From positions 1 through 40,985 of the forward strand of contig JAGKXB010000020.1 in NCBI GenBank assembly GCA_021151485.1: 40,985 nt of DNA, read 5' to 3'. The notes under the pieces were generated by a model. That model was not told the DNA's origin and made no database searches. It worked only from the letters and a program-made list of their open reading frames with translations. The stretch comes from Oxalobacteraceae bacterium (GTDB lineage Bacteria > Pseudomonadota > Gammaproteobacteria > Burkholderiales > Burkholderiaceae_D). The translations under genes and the position numbers were made by a program. Below are positions 10,287 through 19,000 of the stretch, in pieces. Position 1 is the first letter of the stretch. Each line of letters starts with the position of its first letter.

Positions 10287-11177
10287 ATGCCAAAAAATAT
10301 TGCTCTGGTCGGTAAATTGCACACAACGGGTATTGTCCAGGCTTTGGCCGAAATAGCGGATTTTTTAATCACCTCCGGATGTGGTGTGATTCTGGAAGCA
10401 GAGACTGCGTTAGACACACAACTGCATACCATTTTAAAAAATTGCCAGGTGATGACACCAGCTGAAATTGGCCAGCACGCCGACGCGGCGATTGTGGTGG
10501 GTGGCGATGGCACCATGCTGGGAATTGCCCGTCAGCTAGCGCCATATCAAGTCCCACTGATCGGTATCAATCATGGTCGTTTGGGATTTATGACCGATAT
10601 TGCATTAGATCGCATGATTGTTGTGTTGGCTGATATTTTGGCGGGTAAATGTGATTCTGAGCGGCGTAGTTTGCTGGAAGGAAGCGTGATTCGTAATGAT
10701 CAAGAAATCGTTTCTGGTTTGGCATTTAATGATGTTGTTGTTGCACGTGGTGCCGGCTCTGGCATGGCGGAGTTACAAGTTTATGTCGATGGCCATTTCA
10801 TGTATAACCAGCGATCGGATGGTTTGATTATTTCGACTCCCACCGGCTCCACTGCTTATGCCTTGTCGGCTGGTGGGCCTTTGCTGCATCCTAATCTGGA
10901 TGGGATTGTATTGGTACCTATTGCGCCGCATGCTTTGTCAAATCGGCCGATTGTGGTGTCGGATAACAGTGAAATCGTGATCGAAATCATGGATGGCCGC
11001 GACATTAGTATTAGCTTTGACATGCAAAGTTTTATCAGCCTGGCGCATCGCGATCGGATTTTCATCAAACGCTCTGCGCACAGAGTAACCTTTTTACATC
11101 CTGAAGGATGGAGTTATTACGACACCCTGCGTGAGAAATTGCATTGGCATGAATATCCGCTGGCACAGTTAAAATAA
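10287..11177 (+). CDS. nadK: NAD kinase
   Basis: A 296-residue cytosolic enzyme phosphorylating NAD to NADP. Diagnostic motifs are GGDGTMLG (about residues 71-78), the NE/D-type substrate segment AFNDVVVARG, and the glycine-rich SDGLIISTPTGSTAYALSAGGP. I start at ATG 10287 (MPKNIALVGK) because homologues begin at this beta-strand. The ATG at 10188 would add 33 hydrophobic residues not seen in the family. It precedes recN by 55 bases. Confidence 0.95.
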   Translation: MPKNIALVGKLHTTGIVQALAEIADFLITSGCGVILEAETALDTQLHTILKNCQVMTPAEIGQHADAAIVVGGDGTMLGIARQLAPYQVPLIGINHGRLGFMTDIALDRMIVVLADILAGKCDSERRSLLEGSVIRNDQEIVSGLAFNDVVVARGAGSGMAELQVYVDGHFMYNQRSDGLIISTPTGSTAYALSAGGPLLHPNLDGIVLVPIAPHALSNRPIVVSDNSEIVIEIMDGRDISISFDMQSFISLAHRDRIFIKRSAHRVTFLHPEGWSYYDTLREKLHWHEYPLAQLK

Positions 11178-11232
11178 AATTTTTCTCTCATTTTTTACCT
11201 TATCTTTTTTATCTCCTCGCATTTTATTTTCT

Positions 11233-12906
11233 ATGCTGCGCACACTTTCTATTCGTGATTTCGTTATTGTTGATTCGATCGAGCTGGAATTTGCGGCTGG
11301 TTTCACGGTGTTTACGGGCGAAACTGGTGCGGGTAAATCTATTTTGATTGATGCCTTGTCGCTGGTACTAGGTGGCCGTGGTGATGCCAGCATGGTGAGG
11401 GAAGGGGCATTGAAGGCGGATATTAGCGCTGAGTTTGATGCGCCTCATGAAGCATTGACAGCGTGGTTGACGAACCAGGCATTGCAATCGGATGAAGGAG
11501 TCGTATTGCTACGTCGTGTGATTGATCAAGCAGGGCGTTCCAAAGCGTATATCAATGGCATCGCCGCCACCGCGACGCAATTGCGCGAAGTTGGCGAAAT
11601 GCTGGTCGATATTCATGGACAGCATGCGCATCAATTGTTGTTAAAGACTTCGGCACAGCGTTCGTTGCTGGATAACCAGGCCAATTTGCAAGAAATGGTG
11701 CATACAGTCACCCAACATTATCAAACCTGGCGCGGCTTGGTGAGGCAAAGGGAAGCGTTTGAAAACAATGCCAAGCAAGTCTTACAAGAGCGTGAGCGTC
11801 TAGAGTGGCAAGTCGGTGAGCTGGACAAATTGGCGCTCAAAGCTGGTGAATGGGAACAACTCAACCACGAACATAGCCGCCTATCGCACGCCGCTAGTTT
11901 GATTGAGGGGACACAAGCGGCCTTGATGGCGTTAGCGGAGTCGGATCAGTCGATGCTGAGCCAGCTTTCTCACCTGAATCAAAAGATCGCAAAATTAGCC
12001 GATATCGATAGCGCTTTGAGCGTGGTATTGGAGCAAACCGAACCTGCGCGTATTCAATTACAGGAAGCGGTGTACACCATTAAGGATTATCTGGATCGTG
12101 TCGAGTTAGATCCTGATCGTTTACATGAGGTGGAAGCGCGGATTGAAGCTTTGCACGGCGCAGCGCGTAAATTTCATGTAACACCAGAAGATTTGTTCCG
12201 CGAGCAAGCGGCTTTATCGATGCAGTTGCAGCAATTAGGGCAGGCCAGCGATGTAGAAGGATTGCGCCAGCAAGAAGTGCAAGCGCAAGCACATTATCAG
12301 CAAGTCGCACAGCAATTGTCGCAAGCACGTAGCCAAGCAGCTGCCCGGTTGAGTGAGCAAGTCACTAAGGCGATGCAAGAATTAAATATGCGTGGTGGTC
12401 GTTTTGTGGTGGATTTACAACCTTGTGCGCCGACCAGTTATGGCTTAGAAGAGGTGGAATTGTTGGTGGCCGGACATGCTGGCACCGCGCCACGTCCATT
12501 GGCAAAAATTGCGTCGGGTGGTGAATTGGCACGTATTTCTTTGGCCTTAGCGGTCATTACTGCCAGCAGTACGGCGACGCCGACTTTGATTTTTGATGAA
12601 GTGGATAGTGGTATTGGCGGTGCAGTGGCGGAAGTGGTAGGGCGTTTGCTAAAACGTTTAGGCCAAGTACATCAAGTCCTCTGCATTACGCATTTACCGC
12701 AAGTGGCGAGTCAGGCAACGCAACATTTTCGGGTGAGCAAGTTGACGCAAGCTCATGCCGCTGTTGCCAATACGCGTCCTACCACCTTGGCTTCCATTGC
12801 TGTACTCACGCCATCCGATCGCATCGAAGAAATTGCACGTATGTTGGGTGGCGTGGAAATTACCGCCACCACGCGTACGCATGCTAGAGAATTGTTGGCG
12901 TTGTAA
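11233..12906 (+). CDS. recN: DNA repair protein RecN
   Basis: A 557-residue SMC-like ATPase for double-strand break repair. Walker A GETGAGKS is at residues 29-36. A long coiled-coil middle region (about 150-380) follows. The C-terminal half has the signature KIASGGELARISLAL and Walker B TLIFDEVDSGIGG, then the D-loop/H-motif ITHLPQVA. Length and order match RecN. It follows nadK as in related genomes. Confidence 0.96.
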   Translation: MLRTLSIRDFVIVDSIELEFAAGFTVFTGETGAGKSILIDALSLVLGGRGDASMVREGALKADISAEFDAPHEALTAWLTNQALQSDEGVVLLRRVIDQAGRSKAYINGIAATATQLREVGEMLVDIHGQHAHQLLLKTSAQRSLLDNQANLQEMVHTVTQHYQTWRGLVRQREAFENNAKQVLQERERLEWQVGELDKLALKAGEWEQLNHEHSRLSHAASLIEGTQAALMALAESDQSMLSQLSHLNQKIAKLADIDSALSVVLEQTEPARIQLQEAVYTIKDYLDRVELDPDRLHEVEARIEALHGAARKFHVTPEDLFREQAALSMQLQQLGQASDVEGLRQQEVQAQAHYQQVAQQLSQARSQAAARLSEQVTKAMQELNMRGGRFVVDLQPCAPTSYGLEEVELLVAGHAGTAPRPLAKIASGGELARISLALAVITASSTATPTLIFDEVDSGIGGAVAEVVGRLLKRLGQVHQVLCITHLPQVASQATQHFRVSKLTQAHAAVANTRPTTLASIAVLTPSDRIEEIARMLGGVEITATTRTHARELLAL

Positions 12907-12923
12907 TTGTTGAGTTGTAATTG

Positions 12924-12952
12924 TTGACATTGGCAACATTAAACAATTTTAT
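12924..12952 (+). promoter_or_regulatory. Candidate hemH promoter
   Basis: A consensus -35 TTGACA (12924-12929) lies 17 bases before a weak -10 TTTTAT (12947-12952), in the 78-base gap between recN and hemH. The same stretch contains AATTGTT/AACAATT arms followed by T-rich sequence, which could instead act as a recN terminator. Confidence 0.35.
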
Positions 12953-12984
12953 TTTTTAGACTTATTTAGACTTACATTCATTCT

Positions 12985-14091
12985 ATGCCTTTCCAAAAAG
13001 AACCTTCATATACCCACGGCACCGTGGATAAAACTGCTGTTGTCCTTGTTAATCTTGGTACGCCTGAGCAACCAATCGTATCCTCTGTGCGATCATTTTT
13101 AAGACAGTTTTTATCGGATATAAGAGTAGTAGAAATTCCAAGGTTCATTTGGTATTTGATTTTGTATTGTTTTATTTTGCCTTTTCGTCCTAAAAAGACC
13201 ATGCAAAAGTACGAAATGATTTGGGGCAGAGAAGGCTCACCGCTGAAGGTACATACGGCAAAGCAAGCTGGATTGTTGCGTACGTATTTGAACAAGCGTG
13301 GGCATGATGTGCAGGTTGTGTATGCCATGCGCTATGGCCAATCTGGATTGCCGCAAGTACTGCGTGAATTGAAAGAACAGGCGTGCGAACGTATTGTGAT
13401 TTTTCCTTTGTATCCTCAGTATTCGGGTACTACCACCGCTTCGGTATTTGATGCTGTCTTTGAACATTACGCCAAGGTGCGGAATATTCCAGAGCTACGT
13501 TTTATCAAGCATTACCACGATCAAGAGGCGTATATCGATGCCCTGAAAGAGTCAGTGTTGACCTATTGGGCCAATCATGGACGGCCTGACAAACTTGTGA
13601 TGAGTTTTCATGGTGTGCCAAAACGTACGCTTTTATTGGGTGATCCCTATCATTGCGAATGCTATAAAACAGCGCGTTTACTGGCGGAGCAATTGCAATT
13701 AAGTAAAGATGAATACGTGGTGACGTTTCAATCTCGTTTTGGCAAAGCAGAGTGGTTGCAGCCTTATACAGCCGCAACTTTGCAACAACTGGCAGAGCAG
13801 GGGACAAAACGTGTAGATGTGTTGTGTCCTGGCTTCAGTAGCGATTGCTTGGAAACACTAGAAGAAATCGCCATCGAAGCAAAACGGGAATTTTTGCTGG
13901 CAGGGGGAAAAGAGTTTCATGCCATTCCATGTCTCAATGAAACACCTGCATGGATCCATGCTATGGCTGAAATCACGCAACAACACATGATGGGGTGGCC
14001 CACGATGGCACCTTCTATGCAGCATGAGGCACGCAAACTGGCGGCGCAGCAATCTTTGAACGCAGCGCGACGTTTAGGAGCGGAACAGTAA
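12985..14091 (+). CDS. hemH: Ferrochelatase (protoporphyrin/coproporphyrin ferrochelatase)
   Basis: A 368-residue protein that inserts Fe2+ into the porphyrin ring, the last step of heme synthesis. Family hallmarks are VLVNLGTPEQP near the N-terminus, the metal-site histidine in VMSFHGVPKR, the Cys-containing DPYHCECYKTA segment, FQSRFGKAEWLQPYT, and the acidic active-site stretch GFSSDCLETLEEI. It ends 46 bases before copA on the same strand. Confidence 0.96.
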   Translation: MPFQKEPSYTHGTVDKTAVVLVNLGTPEQPIVSSVRSFLRQFLSDIRVVEIPRFIWYLILYCFILPFRPKKTMQKYEMIWGREGSPLKVHTAKQAGLLRTYLNKRGHDVQVVYAMRYGQSGLPQVLRELKEQACERIVIFPLYPQYSGTTTASVFDAVFEHYAKVRNIPELRFIKHYHDQEAYIDALKESVLTYWANHGRPDKLVMSFHGVPKRTLLLGDPYHCECYKTARLLAEQLQLSKDEYVVTFQSRFGKAEWLQPYTAATLQQLAEQGTKRVDVLCPGFSSDCLETLEEIAIEAKREFLLAGGKEFHAIPCLNETPAWIHAMAEITQQHMMGWPTMAPSMQHEARKLAAQQSLNAARRLGAEQ

Positions 14092-14137
14092 GTTGGAAGG
14101 ATGAAGTTGTCTTTGTGTGACCAATCGGAGGATAAAT

Positions 14138-16558
14138 ATGAACACTGCTATTGTGCCCCCATCTAAGTCCCAAATATTCTCGGTTGGCATTGAGGGTATG
14201 ACCTGTACATCGTGTGCTATGCGTGTAGAAAAGGCGTTACATGCCATTTCGGGAGTCGCCAAAGTTGAGGTCAATTTCGCTACGGAATCTGCCCATGTGG
14301 TAGCTGGACCTGAAGTTGACTTCGGTACATTGCGCCATGCCGTTGAGAAAGCCGGCTACAAAGTCACTCAAGACGAAATAAATTTAGATATCGAAGGTAT
14401 GAGCTGCGCCTCTTGCGTGGGACGCGTAGAAAAGGCGTTATTGAAAGTGCCGGGTGTCACCAGTGCTTCGGTCAACTTGGTAGCAAAAAACGCACGAATT
14501 TTGGTCAGCGGTCTCTCCCCTGAAGCTCTGATCACAACTATTGAAAATGTCGGTTATCACGCTTCGTTGCAACAACCAAAGTGCTGTGCCCAGCCGGTTG
14601 GCAAAACCACAAAAAACGAGGGATTGTTAGTCGTCATCGCAGCGCTGCTTTCGCTTCCGCTCGTCATCCCGATGCTTCTCGAACTCGTGGGATTTCACAT
14701 CATGTTGCCGAGTTGGGTGCAGTTTGCTTTGGCGACACCCATCCAATTCTGGCTTGGTGCACGTTTCTATCGTGCTGGTTGGAGAGCACTCAAGGCTGGT
14801 ACCGGCAACATGGATCTGCTGGTTGCATTGGGCACCAGCGCAGCATACGGGTTAAGCGTTTATCAAATCCAAGTCCATGACATGAATGCCATACTTCATC
14901 TGTATTTTGAAGCTTCTGCCGTGGTCATTACCTTGGTTCTTTTAGGAAAATGGCTGGAGGCACGAGCCAAGATGCAGACAGCATCGGCTATTCGCGCCTT
15001 GCAAGTGCTCCGGCCAGAGTCAGCTCGTGTGCGCCGTGATAGTGGTGATATTAATATCGCCATCAATCAGGTGCGCATTGGTGACATCGTTGTTATTCGA
15101 CCAGGTGAGCGCGTGGCTGTAGACGGGACCATTATCGAAGGTGTCAGTCAGATTGACGAATCTCTTATTACTGGCGAAAGCTTGCCGGTATCTAAACACT
15201 CTGGAGAAAAAGTCACGGGTGGTGCGATCAACGGTGATGGCTTGCTGTTAGTCCGTACTGACGCCATCGGATCTGAAACCACGCTATCCCGTATTATTCA
15301 TTTGGTGGAAAGCGCACAAGCAGGTAAGGCGCCGATCCAACACCTGGTGGACAAAGTCAGTACGGTCTTTGTCCCCCTTGTTCTTTTAATTGGTGTGGCA
15401 ACTATTATGGGCTGGTGGGTTGCAACCGGTAATATAGAGACGGCCATCATCAATGCCGTGGCAGTTTTGGTGATTGCCTGTCCTTGTGCACTCGGATTGG
15501 CCACACCAACTGCCATCATGGCTGGTACTGGTGTGGCGGCAAAGTACGGCATTCTGATCAAGGATGCCGAAGCACTAGAGATCGCCCATAGCATCACCAC
15601 TGTGGTGTTTGACAAAACGGGAACGTTGACTCTTGGGAAGCCTGTGATTGTTGAGTTAATCCCTTCTGGCGTGACTAACGATCGACTGCTACAACTTGCC
15701 ATGAGTATGCAAAACGGTAGTGAACACGCATTAGCCAAGGCGGTGATCGAAATGGCCTCTAGCAAGTCAATCTCCCCCTTGCCGGTGAAAGATATGCAAG
15801 CATTACCGGGAAGAGGTGTTGCAGCGATTGTGGATGGATTCAGTCTGCAATTTGGTAATTCACGCTTGATGCAAGAGTTGAGCGTCGATTTGGGGCCTTT
15901 AGCCGAACGTGCAATCGTATTGGAAAATAACGGATACACGATTTCCTGGCTGGCATCGACCTTCCCTGAAAAATGCTTGCTGGGATTATTCGCCTTCGGT
16001 GACAAGATCAAACCGGGTGCTTACCTGGCAGTAGAGGAATTACATCGATTGGGCGTGAAAACAGTATTGTTGACTGGTGATAATAAAGGTAGCGCTGCAG
16101 CTGTCGCGATGGCACTAGGTATTGGTCAAGTTGTGGCCGAAGTACTGCCTGCTGACAAAGCAGATAAGGTAAGCAAGTTAAAGAGTAGTGGTCATGTTGT
16201 TGCCATGGTTGGCGATGGCATCAACGATGCGCCGGCGCTGGCAGCCGCCGATGTCGGCGTGGCAATGGCCACCGGTACCGACGTAGCCATGCACGCGGCA
16301 GGTGTGACCTTGATGCAAGGCAATCCAGCATTGGTTGCTGACGCCATCGACGTTTCACGCCGGACTTACGGCAAGATTCGCCAAAACCTGTTCTGGGCGT
16401 TTATTTACAACCTAGTTGGCATCCCGCTTGCGGCATTCGGCCTATTGAATCCTATGGTTGCAGGGGCCGCTATGGCTTTCAGTTCAGTTAGCGTGATCAG
16501 CAATGCTTTGCTATTGCAACGTTGGAAACCAGCAGCAAAGCCTGGTCCGACAGCGTGA
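14138..16558 (+). CDS. copA: Copper-exporting P1B-type ATPase
   Basis: An 806-residue Cu(I) pump. Two N-terminal heavy-metal-binding domains carry GMTCTSC (Cys23/26) and GMSCASC (Cys90/93). The translocation motif is CPC at 448-450 ([12 protein letters not shown]). The phosphorylated Asp492 lies in DKTGTLT, TGES forms the actuator loop and [16 protein letters not shown] the hinge. It has eight or so membrane helices. GGAG at 14127-14130 lies 7 bases before the ATG and fixes the start. No copper regulator or chaperone gene is adjacent. Codon choice looks somewhat more GC-rich than in hemH, possibly a separate history. Confidence 0.95.
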   Translation: MNTAIVPPSKSQIFSVGIEGMTCTSCAMRVEKALHAISGVAKVEVNFATESAHVVAGPEVDFGTLRHAVEKAGYKVTQDEINLDIEGMSCASCVGRVEKALLKVPGVTSASVNLVAKNARILVSGLSPEALITTIENVGYHASLQQPKCCAQPVGKTTKNEGLLVVIAALLSLPLVIPMLLELVGFHIMLPSWVQFALATPIQFWLGARFYRAGWRALKAGTGNMDLLVALGTSAAYGLSVYQIQVHDMNAILHLYFEASAVVITLVLLGKWLEARAKMQTASAIRALQVLRPESARVRRDSGDINIAINQVRIGDIVVIRPGERVAVDGTIIEGVSQIDESLITGESLPVSKHSGEKVTGGAINGDGLLLVRTDAIGSETTLSRIIHLVESAQAGKAPIQHLVDKVSTVFVPLVLLIGVATIMGWWVATGNIETAIINAVAVLVIACPCALGLATPTAIMAGTGVAAKYGILIKDAEALEIAHSITTVVFDKTGTLTLGKPVIVELIPSGVTNDRLLQLAMSMQNGSEHALAKAVIEMASSKSISPLPVKDMQALPGRGVAAIVDGFSLQFGNSRLMQELSVDLGPLAERAIVLENNGYTISWLASTFPEKCLLGLFAFGDKIKPGAYLAVEELHRLGVKTVLLTGDNKGSAAAVAMALGIGQVVAEVLPADKADKVSKLKSSGHVVAMVGDGINDAPALAAADVGVAMATGTDVAMHAAGVTLMQGNPALVADAIDVSRRTYGKIRQNLFWAFIYNLVGIPLAAFGLLNPMVAGAAMAFSSVSVISNALLLQRWKPAAKPGPTA

Positions 16559-16561
16559 TTG

Positions 16562-16589
16562 GGAGGGCGCTTACAAAAGAAGCGCCTCC
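16562..16589. terminator. Hairpin between convergent copA and btuB
   Basis: GGAGGGCGCTT (16562-16572) pairs with AAGCGCCTCC (16580-16589) with one bulged G and a 7-base loop, directly after the copA stop. No T-run follows on either strand, so it may slow or protect transcripts rather than terminate strongly. Confidence 0.5.
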
Positions 16590-16626
16590 ACGACATCATG
16601 CTCGTCAGAAGACAAACAGAGAAGAA

Positions 16627-18528
16627 TTACCGCGCAGCAGGCATCCAATTCACGCCCACGAATACGCCACGTGGTGCTTGATTAAATCCATACGCAGTTT
16701 GGTAATCACGGTTGAACAAGTTATCCATTCTGCCAAACACCGATACTTCTCTGTTGACGGTATAGCGCACATTGGTATTGATCAACGGATAGGCATCCAA
16801 TTGCTGCGCGCCATCTTGACGTGCGCTGGTGTATTGCATATCAGTACCAACGCGCCATGGCCCGTATGCTTTGGAGGCACTAAGGGACAATAAAGTACGG
16901 GCGCGGCGGCGTAGACGGGTGTGAGCATCTTCATCAATGGGATTTTGTAGTGTCAAGTTACCACGTACATCAACATTCGCAAGCACACCGCTATACGTCA
17001 ACTCCAAACCTTGATTACGCACGTGTTTGACGTTTTGAAACGTTGATGTCGTAAAGTCATAATCAATTTGATCGCTGATGCGGCTACGGAAGAAAGTGGC
17101 GCGTAATAATTGTTTACCAACATTGTATTGCGCACCAGCTTCAATTGATCGCGCACGCTCTGCTTGCAGATGAGGATTGCCATAAATAGGTGCAAACATA
17201 TAGCCCATTGGCGGCGCATTAAAAGCAGAAGAGGCGCTGGTAATCAGCTTGATGGAGTCCGTCACAGCATATCCATAACCCGCATAAGCTGTATTGGCTG
17301 AGCCAAAATCAGTTAAATCATCATGACGCACATTCAATTGCAATTGATGTTCATTTTTTCGCCCCACATGGCCTTGTACCCCAAGGAATGTCGCGTTCAG
17401 CGTGCGTGATGGACGATACAAACCACCATACCCATCATCTACGGATACCGCTTGTTGTTGATGTTCTAATCCCCCCGTGAGTAACCAGTTGTGGTTTAGC
17501 TTAAATTCATTAGTCCACAAAATCTGCTCGGTATCCGTAGTGTAGGAATCGTTCGTGACGCCAAATGCGGTGTTGTAATTGCTTTTACTCTTGTCATATA
17601 TCTGAGAATAGGTCAGCTTTGCATTCCAATCATCACTCAAGCGGTTGTTTGAGAATAGAGTTGTCGTTTGCACGGATGACTTAGTTAAATGCACATCAGT
17701 GGACGCGCCAAAGCTACTGTCAAAATCCGATGTTCCATCAGTATGGAAAAAGCGCACGCCGAATTCCTGTCCTTTTTGCCACTCTTGAGAAATCGAACCT
17801 GACACGCTGCCATTGCGATAACCATCTTTATCAGGATTGGCACTGTTTTGTTGCTGCGAATTAATCGAAGAAAAACCATCGCTAGCAAACTGTGACACAG
17901 CAAATGAAAAACGCGTTTTGTTTTCAGATTGTCCTTGTATGGCTGCTGAGATGCGATATGTATTGCGTGATCCGGCTTCCATTGTCAGGCTAGTTTGCGG
18001 AGCACCGCTACCGCGTTTGGTAAAAATCTGCACAACGCCACCAACTGCGCCTGAACCGTAAATGGCAGAAACATTACCGCGCACAATTTCAATCCGTTCA
18101 ATTTGATCCAACATTACGTGTTCCAAACTGACTGTGCCGCTGGCATCTTGTTTGGTTAACGGTACGCCATCAATTAACACCAAAGTTTGCCGGCTTTCTG
18201 TGCCGCGCAAAAACAACCCACCACTGGAGCCAACGCCACCATTTTGGGTCAATTGAATGCCCACTTCACGCTTTAATAAGGTAGGTAAATCCACTGCCTG
18301 ACTATTTTTAATGTCTTCAGCAGTAATCACGCTGGTATTAGGCAGTGCATCAGCTTGCGATTGTTCAGTGCGTGATGCGGTGACAACGACTGGCAATAAA
18401 GTTTGTTCTGCTTGTTCTTTATTTTGTTGCTGAGTTTGTGCCAAGGCGGAAGTGGTAGTAACGAAAAGAGTAGCCAGAGCCAGCGGTTTAAGCGCTGCTG
18501 GCGCATGAAATGCGCGAATAAATGTCAT
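16627..18528 (-). CDS. btuB: TonB-dependent vitamin B12 outer-membrane receptor
   Basis: A 633-residue outer-membrane transporter with an N-terminal signal peptide ending near SALAQ. A TonB box-like segment (LLPVVVTASRTEQ, about 43-55) is followed by the plug domain with FLRGTESRQTLVLIDGVPL and ERIEIVRGNVSAIYGSGAVGGVV, then a 22-strand-type barrel ending GVFVGVNWMPAAR. The last residue is Arg, not the usual terminal aromatic; the nearest aromatic is Trp five residues from the end, so the final strand may be slightly extended. B12 specificity rests on the cobalamin riboswitch just upstream plus resemblance to BtuB. Confidence 0.9.
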   Translation of the reverse strand: MTFIRAFHAPAALKPLALATLFVTTTSALAQTQQQNKEQAEQTLLPVVVTASRTEQSQADALPNTSVITAEDIKNSQAVDLPTLLKREVGIQLTQNGGVGSSGGLFLRGTESRQTLVLIDGVPLTKQDASGTVSLEHVMLDQIERIEIVRGNVSAIYGSGAVGGVVQIFTKRGSGAPQTSLTMEAGSRNTYRISAAIQGQSENKTRFSFAVSQFASDGFSSINSQQQNSANPDKDGYRNGSVSGSISQEWQKGQEFGVRFFHTDGTSDFDSSFGASTDVHLTKSSVQTTTLFSNNRLSDDWNAKLTYSQIYDKSKSNYNTAFGVTNDSYTTDTEQILWTNEFKLNHNWLLTGGLEHQQQAVSVDDGYGGLYRPSRTLNATFLGVQGHVGRKNEHQLQLNVRHDDLTDFGSANTAYAGYGYAVTDSIKLITSASSAFNAPPMGYMFAPIYGNPHLQAERARSIEAGAQYNVGKQLLRATFFRSRISDQIDYDFTTSTFQNVKHVRNQGLELTYSGVLANVDVRGNLTLQNPIDEDAHTRLRRRARTLLSLSASKAYGPWRVGTDMQYTSARQDGAQQLDAYPLINTNVRYTVNREVSVFGRMDNLFNRDYQTAYGFNQAPRGVFVGVNWMPAAR

Positions 18529-18550
18529 GATGAATGATGATTAAGAGTCT

Positions 18551-18574
18551 CCAGCCTACTTCCCCGCAAGCTGG
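18551..18574 (-). promoter_or_regulatory. Candidate expression-platform hairpin of the B12 riboswitch
   Basis: CCAGC (18551-18555) pairs with GCTGG (18570-18574), between the aptamer and the btuB start, with the G-rich stretch GCGGGGAAG in its loop on the RNA strand. It could sequester or release the ribosome binding region when the aptamer binds cobalamin. Confidence 0.45.
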
Positions 18575-18617
18575 ATTGAACAAAAGTATGCAAATGTATG
18601 GCAGTACTTTCACTTAT

Positions 18618-18832
18618 TTTGGCCGGTATCCGGGCTCGCAAGTCGAACTATCTCGCCTTCCCATGCAGATGGATATTGCTTACACAGTGGCATTAAAAAT
18701 CAGAGACAGCTAGTCACGATTCATGTGAAAAATTCAGAAGAAAAGTGACGCTTGTTTACCGTTGCGGGGGCAGCACACCTTGGCTTTAAAATTTGTGTAA
18801 TTTCAAGCGTAGTGTTTCCCGTTTAACTACAG
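18618..18832 (-). ncRNA. Cobalamin (AdoCbl) riboswitch controlling btuB
   Basis: Read on the minus strand, the classical conserved blocks appear in order: ACGGGAA, then GCTGCCCCCGCAACGGTAA, then GCCACTG, CATGGGAAGGCG, and GAGCCCGGATACCGGCC (18621-18638). These are the core junction and B12-box elements of the cobalamin riboswitch. It lies about 90 bases upstream of btuB and is expected to repress btuB when cobalamin is abundant. Aptamer limits are approximate. Confidence 0.95.
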
Positions 18833-18934
18833 ACATGACATGCCTGTGGGCACCAAAACGCCGACATTGTAATGGAATGTGTGCTTACTTGCATGTCTAA
18901 TAAGATTGTTGGGGACTCACATCCAAATCCGGCA

Positions 18935-18964
18935 CTCGTTCCCACGCAGGAGCGTGGGAACGAG
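18935..18964. repeat. REP-like perfect palindrome
   Basis: CTCGTTCCCACGC (18935-18947) and GCGTGGGAACGAG (18952-18964) form a perfect 13-bp stem around AGGA. This is the common dispersed REP-type hairpin found in many proteobacterial intergenic regions. It sits between the riboswitch and the end of the ABC-F gene. The remainder of 18833-19000 shows nothing else. Confidence 0.8.
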
Positions 18965-19000
18965 AACAGCGAGACCGCGGTAGCGACGGTAGGGATTGAA

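Noticed and set aside
9900..10290. CIRCE operator ahead of hrcA
   Set aside because: No TTAGCACTC-N9-GAGTGCTAA-like sequence; only an unrelated AT-rich dyad at 10106-10124.
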